In this document: piece after piece, positions 27,251 to 36,488 of the stretch
How the letters are laid out: each line of letters begins with the position of its first letter
Numbering within the stretch: position 1 is the stretch's first letter
Made by a program: the position numbers and the translations under genes
Notes under the pieces: model-generated
Seen by the model: only the letters and a program-made list of their open reading frames with translations
Databases searched by the model: none
What the model was told of the DNA's origin: nothing
Assembly (NCBI RefSeq): GCF_007713735.2
Contig: NZ_VMNW02000006.1
Span: 1-64,000 of the forward strand
DNA from: Amycolatopsis acidicola
GTDB taxonomy: Bacteria; Actinomycetota; Actinomycetes; Mycobacteriales; Pseudonocardiaceae
DNA: 64,000 nucleotides
Direction of reading: 5' to 3'

Positions 27251-28048
27251 CTACTTACCGAGTTCGACCGAGCGGTCCCGTGCGGCCTCGATGGCGGCCA
27301 GCAGCGCGGCCCGCACGCCGTGCTTCTCCAGCTCGCGGATGGCGTTGATGGTGGTGCCGGCGGGCGAGGTGACCGCCTCGCGCAGGATCACCGGGTGCTC
27401 GCCGGTTTCGGCGAGCATCTTGGCCGCGCCGACGGCCGACTGGATGATCAGCTTCTCCGCCACCGCGCGCGGCAGGCCGAGCAGGATCCCGGCGTCGATC
27501 ATGGCCTCGACCAGGAAGAAGAAGTACGCGGGCCCGGAGCCGGACAGCGCGGTGACGGCGTCCTGCTGCTTCTCGGGCACCTCGATCACCTGGCCGACCG
27601 AGGACAGCATCTCCTTGACCAGCGCGACGTGCTCCGCGGTCGCGTGCGTGCCGGGCGAGACGGCGCTCATCGCCTCGTTGACCACCATCGGGGTGTTCGG
27701 CATCACCCGGACGACGGGCACACCCGCGGGCAGCTTGCGCTCGTACAGCGAGGTCGGCAGGCCCGCGCACAGCGAGACGATCAGCGACTCGGTCCCGACC
27801 AGCGGGGCCAGCTCGTCCAGCACCGGGTGGATGTCCTGCGGCTTCACGGCGACGACCAGCACGTCGGCCCGCTTGGCCGCGTCGGCGATTTCGACACCGG
27901 CGACGCCGTACTGATCGGTCAGCTCGGCCGCGCGCTCCGGATGCCGCTCGGTGAACAGCAGCTCCTCCGGCTTCCAGCCGCTGTGCAGCAGGCCCGACAG
28001 CAGCGCTTCCCCGATCTTCCCGGCACCCAGGACGGCAATCGTTGTCAT
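27251..28048 (-). CDS. proC: Pyrroline-5-carboxylate reductase
   Basis: 265 residues. The last step of proline synthesis, P5C + NAD(P)H to proline. N-terminal dinucleotide site TIAVLGAGKIGEALLSGLL; VVRVMPNTPMVVNEAMSAV and TALSGSGPAYFFFLVEAM are the substrate/dimer signatures, with VTSPAGTTINAIRELE near the end. Full length. ATG at 28048, 10 bp after the thioesterase-like gene. Confidence 0.96.
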   Translation of the reverse strand: MTTIAVLGAGKIGEALLSGLLHSGWKPEELLFTERHPERAAELTDQYGVAGVEIADAAKRADVLVVAVKPQDIHPVLDELAPLVGTESLIVSLCAGLPTSLYERKLPAGVPVVRVMPNTPMVVNEAMSAVSPGTHATAEHVALVKEMLSSVGQVIEVPEKQQDAVTALSGSGPAYFFFLVEAMIDAGILLGLPRAVAEKLIIQSAVGAAKMLAETGEHPVILREAVTSPAGTTINAIRELEKHGVRAALLAAIEAARDRSVELGK

Positions 28049-28058
28049 GAACCCGAGA

Positions 28059-28886
28059 CTAAGGCGCGGGAGCCAGCGCGAGTTGCCGGGCCTGGCAGAT
28101 CAGCCGTCCCGCCGAGTCGATGACCGTCGCGTCGGAGTCGAACCACGACTCCTGCACCGAACGGCAGTCGACCTGGACACGCAGCCAGCCCGGGGCCGGG
28201 CGGGTGCGCAGCAACGCCGTCAGCTGCGCCGTCGGCGCCCAGCCGAGCCTGCCGAGGTTGAACACCACCGGCGGGTTCACGTCGCCCGCGAGCAGCGCGA
28301 AGTAAGGGTCCGGCAGGCTGTGCCGCGGCCGCACCCACAGCCGGATCCTCGGCGGGTCACCGGCGCGGCCGGACAGGTAGCCGACGGTGCTCGGGTCGAG
28401 CCGCACGTCGCAGCCCTTGGCCAGGTTGAACGTGCCCTCCGCGCTGTTGCCGCCCAGCGCGATCGCCCGCGGTGGCGGCTCGGCGGGCATCGGCGGCAGA
28501 TCGGCCCACTCCGGCCGCCGCACCGGCAGCCGCCCCGTGGTGACCGTCGCCTCGACGCAGCTGCGGCCGCGCTGCTCCAGCCGCACCGCCACGACGGTGG
28601 CCCGGCGGCCGATCTTGCGCAGGTCGGTGCGCAGCAGCACCGGCCCGATCGCCGGCGGGCGGAGGAACTCCGCGCTCACCACGAGCGGTTCGGCCGACGG
28701 GTCGCCTCGCTCGGCGAGCACCGTGGTGGCGGCCTTGGCGATCAACGCGAGCAGGAATCCGCCGTGCGGGTGACTGCCGATCGCCCATTCGGGACGCAGG
28801 TCCGAGGTGAGTGTGCCGTCTCCCAGTGAACGAACCGCGCAGGCCGCCTCGAAGGCCGTCGGGTCCTGGGCTTCCAGCGTGCTCAC
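28059..28886 (-). CDS. Double hot-dog thioesterase family protein
   Basis: 275 residues with two hot-dog-like halves, as in TesB/acyl-CoA thioesterase II-like proteins. IGSHPHGGFLLALIAKAA and the second-half DPYFALLAGDVNPPVVFNLGR are recognisable. Probably hydrolyses or binds acyl-CoA; the catalytic triad is not clear. GTG at 28886 shares GTGA with the putA stop. It sits where the Rv0499 conserved hypothetical lies. Confidence 0.75.
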   Translation of the reverse strand: MSTLEAQDPTAFEAACAVRSLGDGTLTSDLRPEWAIGSHPHGGFLLALIAKAATTVLAERGDPSAEPLVVSAEFLRPPAIGPVLLRTDLRKIGRRATVVAVRLEQRGRSCVEATVTTGRLPVRRPEWADLPPMPAEPPPRAIALGGNSAEGTFNLAKGCDVRLDPSTVGYLSGRAGDPPRIRLWVRPRHSLPDPYFALLAGDVNPPVVFNLGRLGWAPTAQLTALLRTRPAPGWLRVQVDCRSVQESWFDSDATVIDSAGRLICQARQLALAPAP

Positions 28887-29809
28887 GAACGATCTACCAG
28901 CGCGCGCAGGGAGGAGACCAGGTTCGCCGGGCGTTCGGCCAGCCGTCGCACCAGCCCGCCGTACGAGTGCTCGCCGAACGGCACGGACACGCGCACCGTC
29001 TCGCCAGCGGCCGCCAGCGCGGCCTGTGCCGCGGGCCGGACGCCGTAGCACATCTGGAACTCGTACGAGCCGGGTTTCCTTCCGTGCCAACGGATCCGCT
29101 CGCCGAGGATGTCGATCAGGCGCGGGTCGTGGGTGGCGAACATCGGGTATCCGGCACCGGCCAGCAGGGTGTTCGCGGCGCGGACGTAGCTCAGGTCGGC
29201 CTCGTGCCGGGTGCGCCACGCGACCTCGCGCGGCTCCGTGTACCCGCCCTTGCACAGCCGGACCCGCGAGTCGGCCACGGCGAGCGCGGCGGCGTCCTTT
29301 TCCGTGCGGTTGAGCGAAGATTGCAGTGCCACGCCGACCCACGGCCAGGTGTGCCGCAGCTCCTCGACCGCGCGCAGCGTGGCGTCGGTGGTGCGGTGGT
29401 CCTCCATGTCGATGGTGACCGTGGTGGCGCACTGTTCCGCGGCGGCGCAGATGCGCCACGCGTTGTCCATCGCCAGCTTCTCGTCCAGGCCAAGGCCCAG
29501 CGCCGACAGCTTGACGCTGACCTCCGCGCGGGCGGCGAGCCCCTCGTCGTAGAGCCGGTCGAGCAGCGCGAGGTAGGTCTGCACTGTGCGCTCGGCCTGC
29601 CCGGGTTCGCGCACGTCCTCGCCGAGGTGCTCGAGGGTGGCGTACCGGCCGTCGTCGACCAGCTCGCCCACCGCGGTGACGGCGTCGGCCACGGTCTCGC
29701 CGGCGACGAAGCGTTCGGCGAGCCCGCGGGTCGCTGGGGCGGTGGCCACGGCACGGCGTAATGAGTCGTTGCCTGCGGCGGCTAGGAGCAACGAGCGGAA
29801 CGGGTTCAC
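28883..29809 (-). CDS. Proline dehydrogenase (monofunctional PutA/ProDH)
   Basis: 308 residues, the size of monofunctional actinobacterial ProDH. FAD-dependent oxidation of proline to P5C. TIDMEDHRTTDATL, VRLCKGGYTEPREVAW, MFATHDPRLIDIL and the ending signature EFQMCYGVRP are characteristic; SVPFGEHSYGGLVRRLAERP follows. GTG start at 29809. Unusually placed two genes upstream of proC, which runs the opposite reaction. Confidence 0.92.
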   Translation of the reverse strand: MNPFRSLLLAAAGNDSLRRAVATAPATRGLAERFVAGETVADAVTAVGELVDDGRYATLEHLGEDVREPGQAERTVQTYLALLDRLYDEGLAARAEVSVKLSALGLGLDEKLAMDNAWRICAAAEQCATTVTIDMEDHRTTDATLRAVEELRHTWPWVGVALQSSLNRTEKDAAALAVADSRVRLCKGGYTEPREVAWRTRHEADLSYVRAANTLLAGAGYPMFATHDPRLIDILGERIRWHGRKPGSYEFQMCYGVRPAAQAALAAAGETVRVSVPFGEHSYGGLVRRLAERPANLVSSLRALVDRS

Positions 29810-29892
29810 GCACGAAACTTTACGTGTTCGTATATCGGAAGCCCATGCTGTCGGACGCAAGGGTGAACGTGAAGTTGATCTTGTTTTCGGAC

Positions 29893-30681
29893 TCAGTGCC
29901 CGAGGTGGAAGCGGGCGAACAACAGCGCCTCCGCGAGGTCCCGCATCCGGTGCGCGGGACTCGGCGCGCGGCGCGTGTTGACCTCCAGCACGACCTGCCC
30001 GTCGAACCCGCCCACGGTCAGCTTCTCCAGCACCTCCGCGCAGGGCTGGCTGCCCCGCCCCGGCACGAGATGTTCGTCCTTCGGGACGCCGGTGCCGTCG
30101 GCCAGGTGCAGGTGCGTCAGGCCCGCGCCCATCCGGTCCACGAGCGCCAGCGCGTCCATCCGCGCGGCGGCCGAATGGGAAAGGTCCAGCGTGTAGTGCG
30201 CGTAGCCGACGTCGGTGGGGTCGATCGACGGGCGGAACGCCGACATCCGGGCGTCGCGCTTCCCGCCGGGCGGCCGCACCTTGAACATGTTCTCGACCGC
30301 GATCTCGATCCCGCTGTCGGCCTCCAGCTCGGCGACGAGGTCGGCGAACGCGTCGCCGTAGCGGCGCTGCCAGCGGAACGGCGGATGCACCACGACCGTG
30401 CGCGCTTCCAGGTCCTGCGCCGCTTCCACGCTGCGCCGCAGCCGGACCACCGGATCGGGCGACCAGACCCGCTGCGTGATCAACAGGGACGGCGAATGCA
30501 CCGACAGCACCGGCATCCCGGTGCGCCGCGACCAGCGGCGCAGCTCGGGCACGTTCTGGCTGACCGGGTCGACCCAGACCATCACCTCGACCCCGTCGTA
30601 GCCGAGGTCGGCGGCCAGCTCGAATCCGGTGCCGGCGCGCAACGGCCACACCGACGCGGTGGAGAGCCCGACCGGCGTCAA
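29893..30681 (-). CDS. Sugar phosphate isomerase/epimerase family protein (Rv0498-like)
   Basis: 262 residues, TIM-barrel AP-endonuclease-2-like fold. [61 protein letters not shown] and [20 protein letters not shown] carry the metal-ligand His/Glu/Asp pattern. Probably a sugar isomerase; substrate unknown. The TTG at 30681 shares TTGA with the stop of the upstream gene and is the only sensible start. Confidence 0.82.
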   Translation of the reverse strand: MTPVGLSTASVWPLRAGTGFELAADLGYDGVEVMVWVDPVSQNVPELRRWSRRTGMPVLSVHSPSLLITQRVWSPDPVVRLRRSVEAAQDLEARTVVVHPPFRWQRRYGDAFADLVAELEADSGIEIAVENMFKVRPPGGKRDARMSAFRPSIDPTDVGYAHYTLDLSHSAAARMDALALVDRMGAGLTHLHLADGTGVPKDEHLVPGRGSQPCAEVLEKLTVGGFDGQVVLEVNTRRAPSPAHRMRDLAEALLFARFHLGH

Positions 30682-32363
30682 CGCGACAGCAGCAGCAACG
30701 CGGCAGGCGACACGGTGACCACCAGGCCGACCAGCACCGCCAGCACCATCGTCTGGATGTCGTCCGCGCGGCGGATCTTCCGCACGATCCACACCAGGCC
30801 GACGACCACGACCAGCGCGGCGACCAGCGCGGCCGCGGGGATCTGCCCCCACAGCCAGTTGAAGCCGAGCCAGACCGCGGCACCGCCGAGCACGCCCAGC
30901 GCGAGCTGGGCCGCCATCGACAGCCACTGCTTCGCCGGCGACGAGTCGCTTTCTTCGGCCTCCTCCTCGGCCTCCGGCTCCGCCTCGGCCTCGTACTCGT
31001 GACCGCCGAGCCGCTCCGGCTCCGCCTCGCCGAAGTCGCCGAACTCGTCGACTTCCTCGTCGTCATCGGCGAAGGGGTCGTGGAAGCCGGTGGCCTCCAT
31101 GGCCTCGTCTTCGAGCTGCGGCGCGGGCGTGAACGCCGAGGGGTGTCCCTCTGGCAGGACCGGCGGCGGGTTGAACGCCGACGGATGCCCTTCCGGCAGC
31201 ACCGGCATCACGCCGACCTCGGTGTCCTCCGAGCTGACCTGGTCACGCTGGCGCCGCCACCGCGACAGGCCGGCGGGCGGCGCGTCCGGCGGCACCGCGG
31301 CCTCCGGTGGCTGCTGATCCCCGACCGCCTCGAACTGCTCGGTGTGCGGCTCGGGCTCCGGCCGCTGGCGACCGGGACGACGCGGGCGGCGCGGCGGCGC
31401 CTGGAAGGCACCGCTGGCCATGCCGCCGGGCGGCGGCCCGGGATCGGCCGCGTCCTCCGGGGCACCGGCCTCGAGCCCGTCGAGCCGGGCGGACAACGAA
31501 TTCTGCTGCGGCGCCGGGCGCAACGGCGGCACCTGGCGCGTCTCCTCGGCCTGCTTCTCCGGCTCCGGCGGACGGGCGGGCGGACGCTGGCGCCGCGGCG
31601 GCAGCGGGAACGCACCCGACTCGGGCGCCGGCGGACGCTGGAACGCGCCGGACTCCTGGCCCCCGTTCACCGGCCGCGGGAAACCGCCCGAATCCGGACC
31701 GTTGCCGTTGACGGGACGGGGGAAAGCACCGGACTCCGGCGGACGCTGGAACCCGGTCGGCTCGGGCGAGCCGTTGCGCGGGAACGCGCCGGATTCCTGT
31801 TGCGGGCGCGGAAAACCACCGGAATCGGGCCCGCCGCCGTTGCGCGGGGGCGCCTGCGGCGGGCGCTGGTACCCGGTGCCACCGGCCTCCGGCGGACGCT
31901 GGAACGCGCCCGATTCCTGCTGCGGGCGCGGATAGCCGCCCGAATCCTGCTGCGGGGGCGGCGCGGCGCCCGGTCTGCCGAACGCGCCGGGCTCCGGCGG
32001 GACCGCGCCGTTGGCCGGGCGCTGGAAAGTGCCCGAAGGTTGCTGGTTGCCGTTCGGGCGGGCCGGCGGCTGCTGGGGTGGAGCGGGCGGGGCCTCGCCG
32101 TCCGGCTTGCGCCGTCGTCCCGAAGGCGGCGGGGTCTGCTGCCCTTCGCCGCCGCGGACCCTGTCGATGATCGCCTGCGGCCCGGTGTCGGAGACGCCGC
32201 GGCCGCGCCGCGGCGGCTGTTGGTCGCCGCCCGCTGGCGGCGCCTCCTCGGCTTCGTCCGCAGCGCGACGGTGACGGCGCTTGCCCTCGACCTGCCCGCC
32301 GTGCAGCGCGAGCAGCTCGGCCACCGTCTTCTGCGAGCGATCCTGTCCGCTCTCTCGACTCAT
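30678..32363 (-). CDS. Proline-rich repeat membrane protein (Rv0497-like)
   Basis: 561 residues. A short charged N-terminus ([20 protein letters not shown]) precedes a ~300-residue low-complexity region built on repeats such as ESGAFQRPP and DSGGFPRP (at least ten copies at 100-260), then an acidic stretch, then two or three C-terminal membrane helices (about 480-558). The repeats suggest a flexible cytoplasmic arm. The homologous M. tuberculosis spot carries Rv0497, also a proline-rich membrane protein of unknown role. ATG at 32363. Confidence 0.78.
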   Translation of the reverse strand: MSRESGQDRSQKTVAELLALHGGQVEGKRRHRRAADEAEEAPPAGGDQQPPRRGRGVSDTGPQAIIDRVRGGEGQQTPPPSGRRRKPDGEAPPAPPQQPPARPNGNQQPSGTFQRPANGAVPPEPGAFGRPGAAPPPQQDSGGYPRPQQESGAFQRPPEAGGTGYQRPPQAPPRNGGGPDSGGFPRPQQESGAFPRNGSPEPTGFQRPPESGAFPRPVNGNGPDSGGFPRPVNGGQESGAFQRPPAPESGAFPLPPRRQRPPARPPEPEKQAEETRQVPPLRPAPQQNSLSARLDGLEAGAPEDAADPGPPPGGMASGAFQAPPRRPRRPGRQRPEPEPHTEQFEAVGDQQPPEAAVPPDAPPAGLSRWRRQRDQVSSEDTEVGVMPVLPEGHPSAFNPPPVLPEGHPSAFTPAPQLEDEAMEATGFHDPFADDDEEVDEFGDFGEAEPERLGGHEYEAEAEPEAEEEAEESDSSPAKQWLSMAAQLALGVLGGAAVWLGFNWLWGQIPAAALVAALVVVVGLVWIVRKIRRADDIQTMVLAVLVGLVVTVSPAALLLLSR

Positions 32364-32435
32364 CAGCGTTTCATCCCCACTGCGCGTCCGTGACCGCGTA
32401 GCCTGCCCTCAACACGGCCACAGCGGCACCTTGCG

Positions 32436-33482
32436 TCACGCATCCCTGCCACCTTTCCACCGTGCCCCGAGGGCTTCGCTCCCGTCCACCGGGCTGCTGT
32501 TACCGGTCCTATTCGGCGATGAACTGCGCCATTCTCCCGGTGCAGTGTCGTCGCTGCCGTTCGAATGGTCCAGTCGCCGCAGGATCAGACCCTCTCGCAG
32601 CGCCCACGGGCAGATCTCCAGTTCTTCCAGCGACAGCGCGCGCATGGCCGCCTGCGCCACCAGCGCCCCGCCGACCAGCTGGTGTGCCCGGCTCGAGCTG
32701 ACCCCTTCCAGCTCGGCGAGGTCACCCGCCGTCATCCGGGAGACGAAGGCGATGAGCTGCCGCAGTGCGGTGTCGGACAGGGTACGACGTACCCGCGGGC
32801 CCGCGACGGAGGGCGCCGCGCCGGTCAGCCTGGCCAGCGAACGGAAGGTCTTCGAGGTGGCCACCACCCGCTCGGGCTGGCCCAGCTTGCTCACCTTCTT
32901 CGCCAGCGGCGCCAGCTGGTCCTCCAGCCACGCCGAGGTGGCGACCAGCTCGGATCGCGTCGGCGGGTCGTGCGAGAACCGGGTGCGGGTGATCCGGCCT
33001 GCCCCGAGCGGCAGGGATTCGGCGAGCTCCGGTTCCTCGTCGATGCCCATCGCCACCTCCAGCGAACCGCCGCCGATGTCGAGCACCAGCAGCCGTCCCG
33101 CCGACCATCCGAACCAGCGGCGGACCGCGAGGAACGTCAGCCGGGCCTCGTCGGCTCCGGAAAGCGCTCTCAGCTCGACGCCGGTTTCGTCCCTGACCTT
33201 CCGGAGTACCTTCCCGGAGTTGGTGGCTTCGCGTACCGCCGAAGTGGCGAAGGCCATGACCTCTTCACAGCCGAGCCTGGCCGCCGCGCTCTTCGCCGAC
33301 TCCACGGCCGACACGAGCGCGTCGGCTCCGCGCTTGGTCAGCTCGCCGGCGTCGGTGATCTGCTCCGCGAGCCGCAGCACCGTCTTCTCCGAGTGCATCG
33401 GCGTCGGGTGCGCACCACGATGGGCGTCCACCACCAGCAGGTGGACGGTGTTGGACCCGACATCGAGAACCCCTAGGCGCAC
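32436..33482 (-). CDS. ppx: Exopolyphosphatase / pppGpp phosphohydrolase family
   Basis: 348 residues, ASKHA-fold Ppx/GppA. N-terminal phosphate loop LGVLDVGSNTVHLLVVDA; second phosphate loop LLVLDIGGGSLEVAMG; VMAFATSAVREATN is the family signature. Hydrolyses inorganic polyphosphate or (p)ppGpp. The short form lacks the C-terminal HD domain of E. coli Ppx, as in mycobacterial Rv0496. GTG start at 33482. Adjacent to regX3-senX3, fitting phosphate-stress physiology. Confidence 0.92.
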   Translation of the reverse strand: MRLGVLDVGSNTVHLLVVDAHRGAHPTPMHSEKTVLRLAEQITDAGELTKRGADALVSAVESAKSAAARLGCEEVMAFATSAVREATNSGKVLRKVRDETGVELRALSGADEARLTFLAVRRWFGWSAGRLLVLDIGGGSLEVAMGIDEEPELAESLPLGAGRITRTRFSHDPPTRSELVATSAWLEDQLAPLAKKVSKLGQPERVVATSKTFRSLARLTGAAPSVAGPRVRRTLSDTALRQLIAFVSRMTAGDLAELEGVSSSRAHQLVGGALVAQAAMRALSLEELEICPWALREGLILRRLDHSNGSDDTAPGEWRSSSPNRTGNSSPVDGSEALGARWKGGRDA

Positions 33483-33509
33483 AAAGCCCTACGGTACCCG
33501 GCCAGGTGG

Positions 33510-34199
33510 TTACGTCTCGAACTTGTAACCAAGACCGCGCACCGTCACGAGGTGCCGCGGCGAGCCGGGATCCGGCTCGATCTTCGACCGCAGTCGTTTG
33601 ACGTGCACGTCCAGCGTCTTGGTGTCCCCGACGTAGTCGGCACCCCACACCCTGTCGATCAACTGGCCGCGCGTGAGCACCCGGCCGACGTTGCGCAGCA
33701 GGTACTCCAGCAGGTCGAACTCCTTGAGCGGCAGCGACACCTCGCCGCCCTCGACGGTCACCACGTGCCGTTCCACGTCCATCCGCACCGGGCCCGCGGC
33801 GAGCACCAGCGGCGCCAGCTCACCCTCGGGTCCGCCCTCGCCGCCGCGGCGGAGCACCGCGCGGACGCGCGCGATCAGCTCGCGCGCCGAGTAGGGCTTG
33901 GTCACGTAGTCGTCGGCGCCGAGCTCCAGCCCGACCACCTTGTCGATCTCGCTGTCGCGTGCCGTCACCATGATCACCGGCACGGTCGAGCGCTGCCGCA
34001 GCTGCTTGCACACGTCGGTGCCGCTCATCCCGGGCAGCATCAGGTCGAGCAGCACGATGTCGGCCCCGTTGCGGTCGAACTCCTCCAGCGCCTGCTGGCC
34101 GTTCGTGGCCACGGCCGCGGTGAAGCCCTCCTTGCGCAGCAGGAAGGCCAACGGGTCGGCGAACGACTCCTCGTCCTCGACGATGAGTACCCTCGTCAC
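33510..34199 (-). CDS. regX3: Response regulator RegX3
   Basis: 229 residues. Receiver domain with phospho-acceptor D52 (VLLDLMLPG), acidic pocket VEDEE and switch lysine in DDYVTKPYSARELIARVRA. The C-terminal OmpR-type winged helix has FDLLEYLLRNVGRVLTRGQL and DVHVKRLRSKIEPDPGSPRH. Activates phosphate-starvation genes (PhoP/RegX3 group). GTG at 34199 shares GTGA with the senX3 stop. Confidence 0.96.
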   Translation of the reverse strand: MTRVLIVEDEESFADPLAFLLRKEGFTAAVATNGQQALEEFDRNGADIVLLDLMLPGMSGTDVCKQLRQRSTVPVIMVTARDSEIDKVVGLELGADDYVTKPYSARELIARVRAVLRRGGEGGPEGELAPLVLAAGPVRMDVERHVVTVEGGEVSLPLKEFDLLEYLLRNVGRVLTRGQLIDRVWGADYVGDTKTLDVHVKRLRSKIEPDPGSPRHLVTVRGLGYKFET

Positions 34200-35395
34200 T
34201 GTTTTCCTCCCTGTTCTCGACTGCTCACGACGAGCGGGGACATCCGCTCGCCGTCCTGCTCGGGCGCGTTCCCGTTCTCGCCGGAGCGCTGGTAGACCGG
34301 GAGCCGCAGGGTGAAGGTCGATCCGGTGCCCTGCATGCTCCACAGCTTCACCTCACCACCGTGGTTGGCGGCGACGTGTTTGACGATCGCGAGGCCGAGC
34401 CCGGTCCCCCCGGTGGCCCGCGACCTGGCCTTGTCGGCCCGGTAGAAGCGCTCGAACACGCGCTTCTGGTCTTCTTCGGCGATGCCGATCCCGCGGTCGG
34501 TCACCGCGATTTCCACCATGCCGTCGGTCAGCTTGCGGCTGACCGACACCGGGCTGCCTGCCGACGAGTACGCGACGGCGTTCTCCAGCAGGTTGGACAG
34601 CGCGGTGACCAGCAACGTGCGGTCGCCCTCGATGAGCAGGCCGCTCGGCGCGTCCGCGGTGACGTTGATGTCGGCCGACTCGGCGGAAAGCTTGGTCCGG
34701 CCGAGTGCTTCGCGGATGACGGCGTCCACCTCGACGACGTTGAGGTCGGGCAGCCGCTCCGCGCCCTGCAGCCGGGAGAGCGCGATCAGCTCGGTGACCA
34801 AGGTGCCCAGCCGGGTGGACTCGTGCAGGATCTTGCCGCCGAAGCGGCGCACCTCGTCCACGTCGTCGGCGGCGTCGAGCACGGCCTCGGTCAGCAGCGC
34901 GATCGCGCCGACCGGGGTCTTGAGCTCGTGGCTGACGTTCGCCACGAAGTCGCGGCGGACGGCTTCGAGGCGCGCGGCCTCGGAGTGGTCGACGGCCTCG
35001 ATGACGGTGAACCCGTCACCGAGCGGGCGCACCTCACCGAGCACCGCGGCCGGCTGCCTGCCGCGCGCCTCCAGCGGGGAAAGATCGATCTCCAGTTCTT
35101 CGTCCGTCTCCACGACCTGCTCGGCGGCCTTGCGGGCCCGGGTGTCGGCGCGGTTGTCCTTCACGAGGCCGAGGGTCTCGGCCCGCTTGTTGTGCAGGAC
35201 CATGTCGCCGAAGCGGTTCAGCACCAGCAGACCGTTGTTGGAGGACCGGACGAGCCGTAGCAGCAACTCGGCGATGGTCGGGCCGGTCGGCCGTCTCGCC
35301 TCCCGGCGCCGCCTAGACCGGGAGATCAGGAAACCGGCTACCACGCCGACCAGCAAGGAGCCGGCGGCCATGGCGAGTGCGGCACTCACGCTCAC
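34196..35395 (-). CDS. senX3: Sensor histidine kinase SenX3
   Basis: 399 residues. One N-terminal membrane helix (about 6-25), a PAS-like segment (40-140), then the HisKA domain with H156 in FVANVSHELKTPVGAIALL, and HATPase with N box LSNLLENAVAYSS, GIGIAEEDQKRVFERFYR and GGTGLGLAIVKHVAANHGG. Controls RegX3 in response to phosphate, normally through the Pst/PhoU system. Only one membrane helix, whereas many PhoR have two. GTG at 35395. Confidence 0.95.
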   Translation of the reverse strand: MSVSAALAMAAGSLLVGVVAGFLISRSRRRREARRPTGPTIAELLLRLVRSSNNGLLVLNRFGDMVLHNKRAETLGLVKDNRADTRARKAAEQVVETDEELEIDLSPLEARGRQPAAVLGEVRPLGDGFTVIEAVDHSEAARLEAVRRDFVANVSHELKTPVGAIALLTEAVLDAADDVDEVRRFGGKILHESTRLGTLVTELIALSRLQGAERLPDLNVVEVDAVIREALGRTKLSAESADINVTADAPSGLLIEGDRTLLVTALSNLLENAVAYSSAGSPVSVSRKLTDGMVEIAVTDRGIGIAEEDQKRVFERFYRADKARSRATGGTGLGLAIVKHVAANHGGEVKLWSMQGTGSTFTLRLPVYQRSGENGNAPEQDGERMSPLVVSSREQGGKQ

Positions 35396-35449
35396 GGCTG
35401 AATCGTAAGCATGAAGATGTCCATTTGACCTAGTCTTGGCGGCCTTCTC

Positions 35450-35467
35450 GTGACGCCTGTGACACCT
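35450..35467. promoter_or_regulatory. Tandem 9-bp repeat upstream of senX3
   Basis: GTGACGCCT and GTGACACCT lie back to back, 55 bp before the senX3 start. Regularly spaced direct repeats are what RegX3/PhoP-type regulators bind (11-bp units in Streptomyces), but the unit here is 9 bp, so the match is weak. Confidence 0.3.
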
Positions 35468-35546
35468 TCAGCGGCTTTGTTGGCCCCGCATTCAGCCGGA
35501 GTTCACCGAGGTGCTGCTCCCCCGTGACTCCGCGCCCGATCGGGCT

Positions 35547-36422
35547 TCACCGGATCGAGTCGAGCCTGGCAACCTCCTCTTCGGACAGTCGCAACCCGGC
35601 GGCCGCGATGTTCTCCTCGACGTGATCCGGGTTTCCGGTGCCGGGGATGGCCAGCACGTTCGGCCCCTGATGCAAGGTCCAGGCCAATCGGACCTGTGCC
35701 GCGCTCACGCCGTGCGCGGCCGCGATCTCGGTGACGGCGGGGTGCTCGCCGCCGCTGGCGATGGCGAAGAACGGCACGAACGCGATGTCCTCCGCGGCGC
35801 AGAGCTTGACGAAATCATCGTCCTCGCGCCGCGCGGTGAGGCCGTACTGGTTCTGCACGCAGACCACCGGCGCGATCGCCTGCGCCTCGCGGAGGTGGTC
35901 CGGGCCGACGTTCGAGATGCCGAGGTGACGGATCATGCCCTGCTCGCGGAGTTCCGCGAGCACACCGAACCGGTCGGCCAGCGAGCCGGCACCGCGGTCG
36001 AGCCCGTCGCCGATGCGGAGGTTCACGACGTCGAGGTGATCGCGGCCGAGCTCGCGCAGGTTCTGCTCGACCTGGGAGCGCAGGTATTCCGGGCCGTACT
36101 CGGTGATCTTGCCGCTGACCGGGTCGAGGCCGGGGCCGACCTTCGTGGTGATGACGAGGTCCTCGGGGTACGGGTTGCCGAGCGCGCTGTTGATCAGCTC
36201 GTTGGACGCGTAGGGGCCGACGGCGTAGAAAGCGGCGGTGTCGATGTGGTTGACGCCGAGCTCGACGGCGCGGCGCAGCACGGCGATGGCACGCTCGCGT
36301 TCGGCGGGGCCGTTGCCGGGCTTCATCGGCATCAAGCGCATGGCGCCGTAGCCGAGCCGGTTGACGGTGCGGTCGCCGAGCTGCCAGGTGCCCGCCGCGG
36401 TGGCGGTGATCGTTTCTGTCAT
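35547..36422 (-). CDS. Aldo/keto reductase
   Basis: 291 residues, TIM barrel. VNHIDTAAFYAVGPYASNELI carries the catalytic Asp and Tyr; IRHLGISNVGPDHLREA and QNQYGLT line the active site; LAIPGTGNPDHVEENIAA is the NADPH-binding end. Reduces aldehydes or ketones. Divergent from the HTH gene at 36489 with a palindrome between them, suggesting regulation by that neighbour. ATG at 36422. Confidence 0.9.
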   Translation of the reverse strand: MTETITATAAGTWQLGDRTVNRLGYGAMRLMPMKPGNGPAERERAIAVLRRAVELGVNHIDTAAFYAVGPYASNELINSALGNPYPEDLVITTKVGPGLDPVSGKITEYGPEYLRSQVEQNLRELGRDHLDVVNLRIGDGLDRGAGSLADRFGVLAELREQGMIRHLGISNVGPDHLREAQAIAPVVCVQNQYGLTARREDDDFVKLCAAEDIAFVPFFAIASGGEHPAVTEIAAAHGVSAAQVRLAWTLHQGPNVLAIPGTGNPDHVEENIAAAGLRLSEEEVARLDSIR

Positions 36423-36461
36423 GACTCCAGCGTCCAGCGGAGATACAACGGCCGCCCCCGA

Positions 36462-36479
36462 TTGGCAACTTGCTGCCAA
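36462..36479. promoter_or_regulatory. Palindromic operator candidate between aldo/keto reductase and HTH regulator
   Basis: TTGGCA, 6 bp, TGCCAA: perfect 6-bp arms in a 66-bp divergent gap, 9 bp before the regulator's ATG. Likely the binding site of the regulator encoded at 36489. Confidence 0.5.
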
Positions 36480-36488
36480 ACTGGATTC

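Noticed and set aside
35497..35503. GTTCACC near the senX3 promoter as a phosphate box
   Set aside because: A single 7-bp match without a properly spaced partner; too weak to call.
35511..36488. N-terminal extension of the LuxR-type regulator
   Set aside because: Antisense to the aldo/keto reductase; the true ATG is at 36489.
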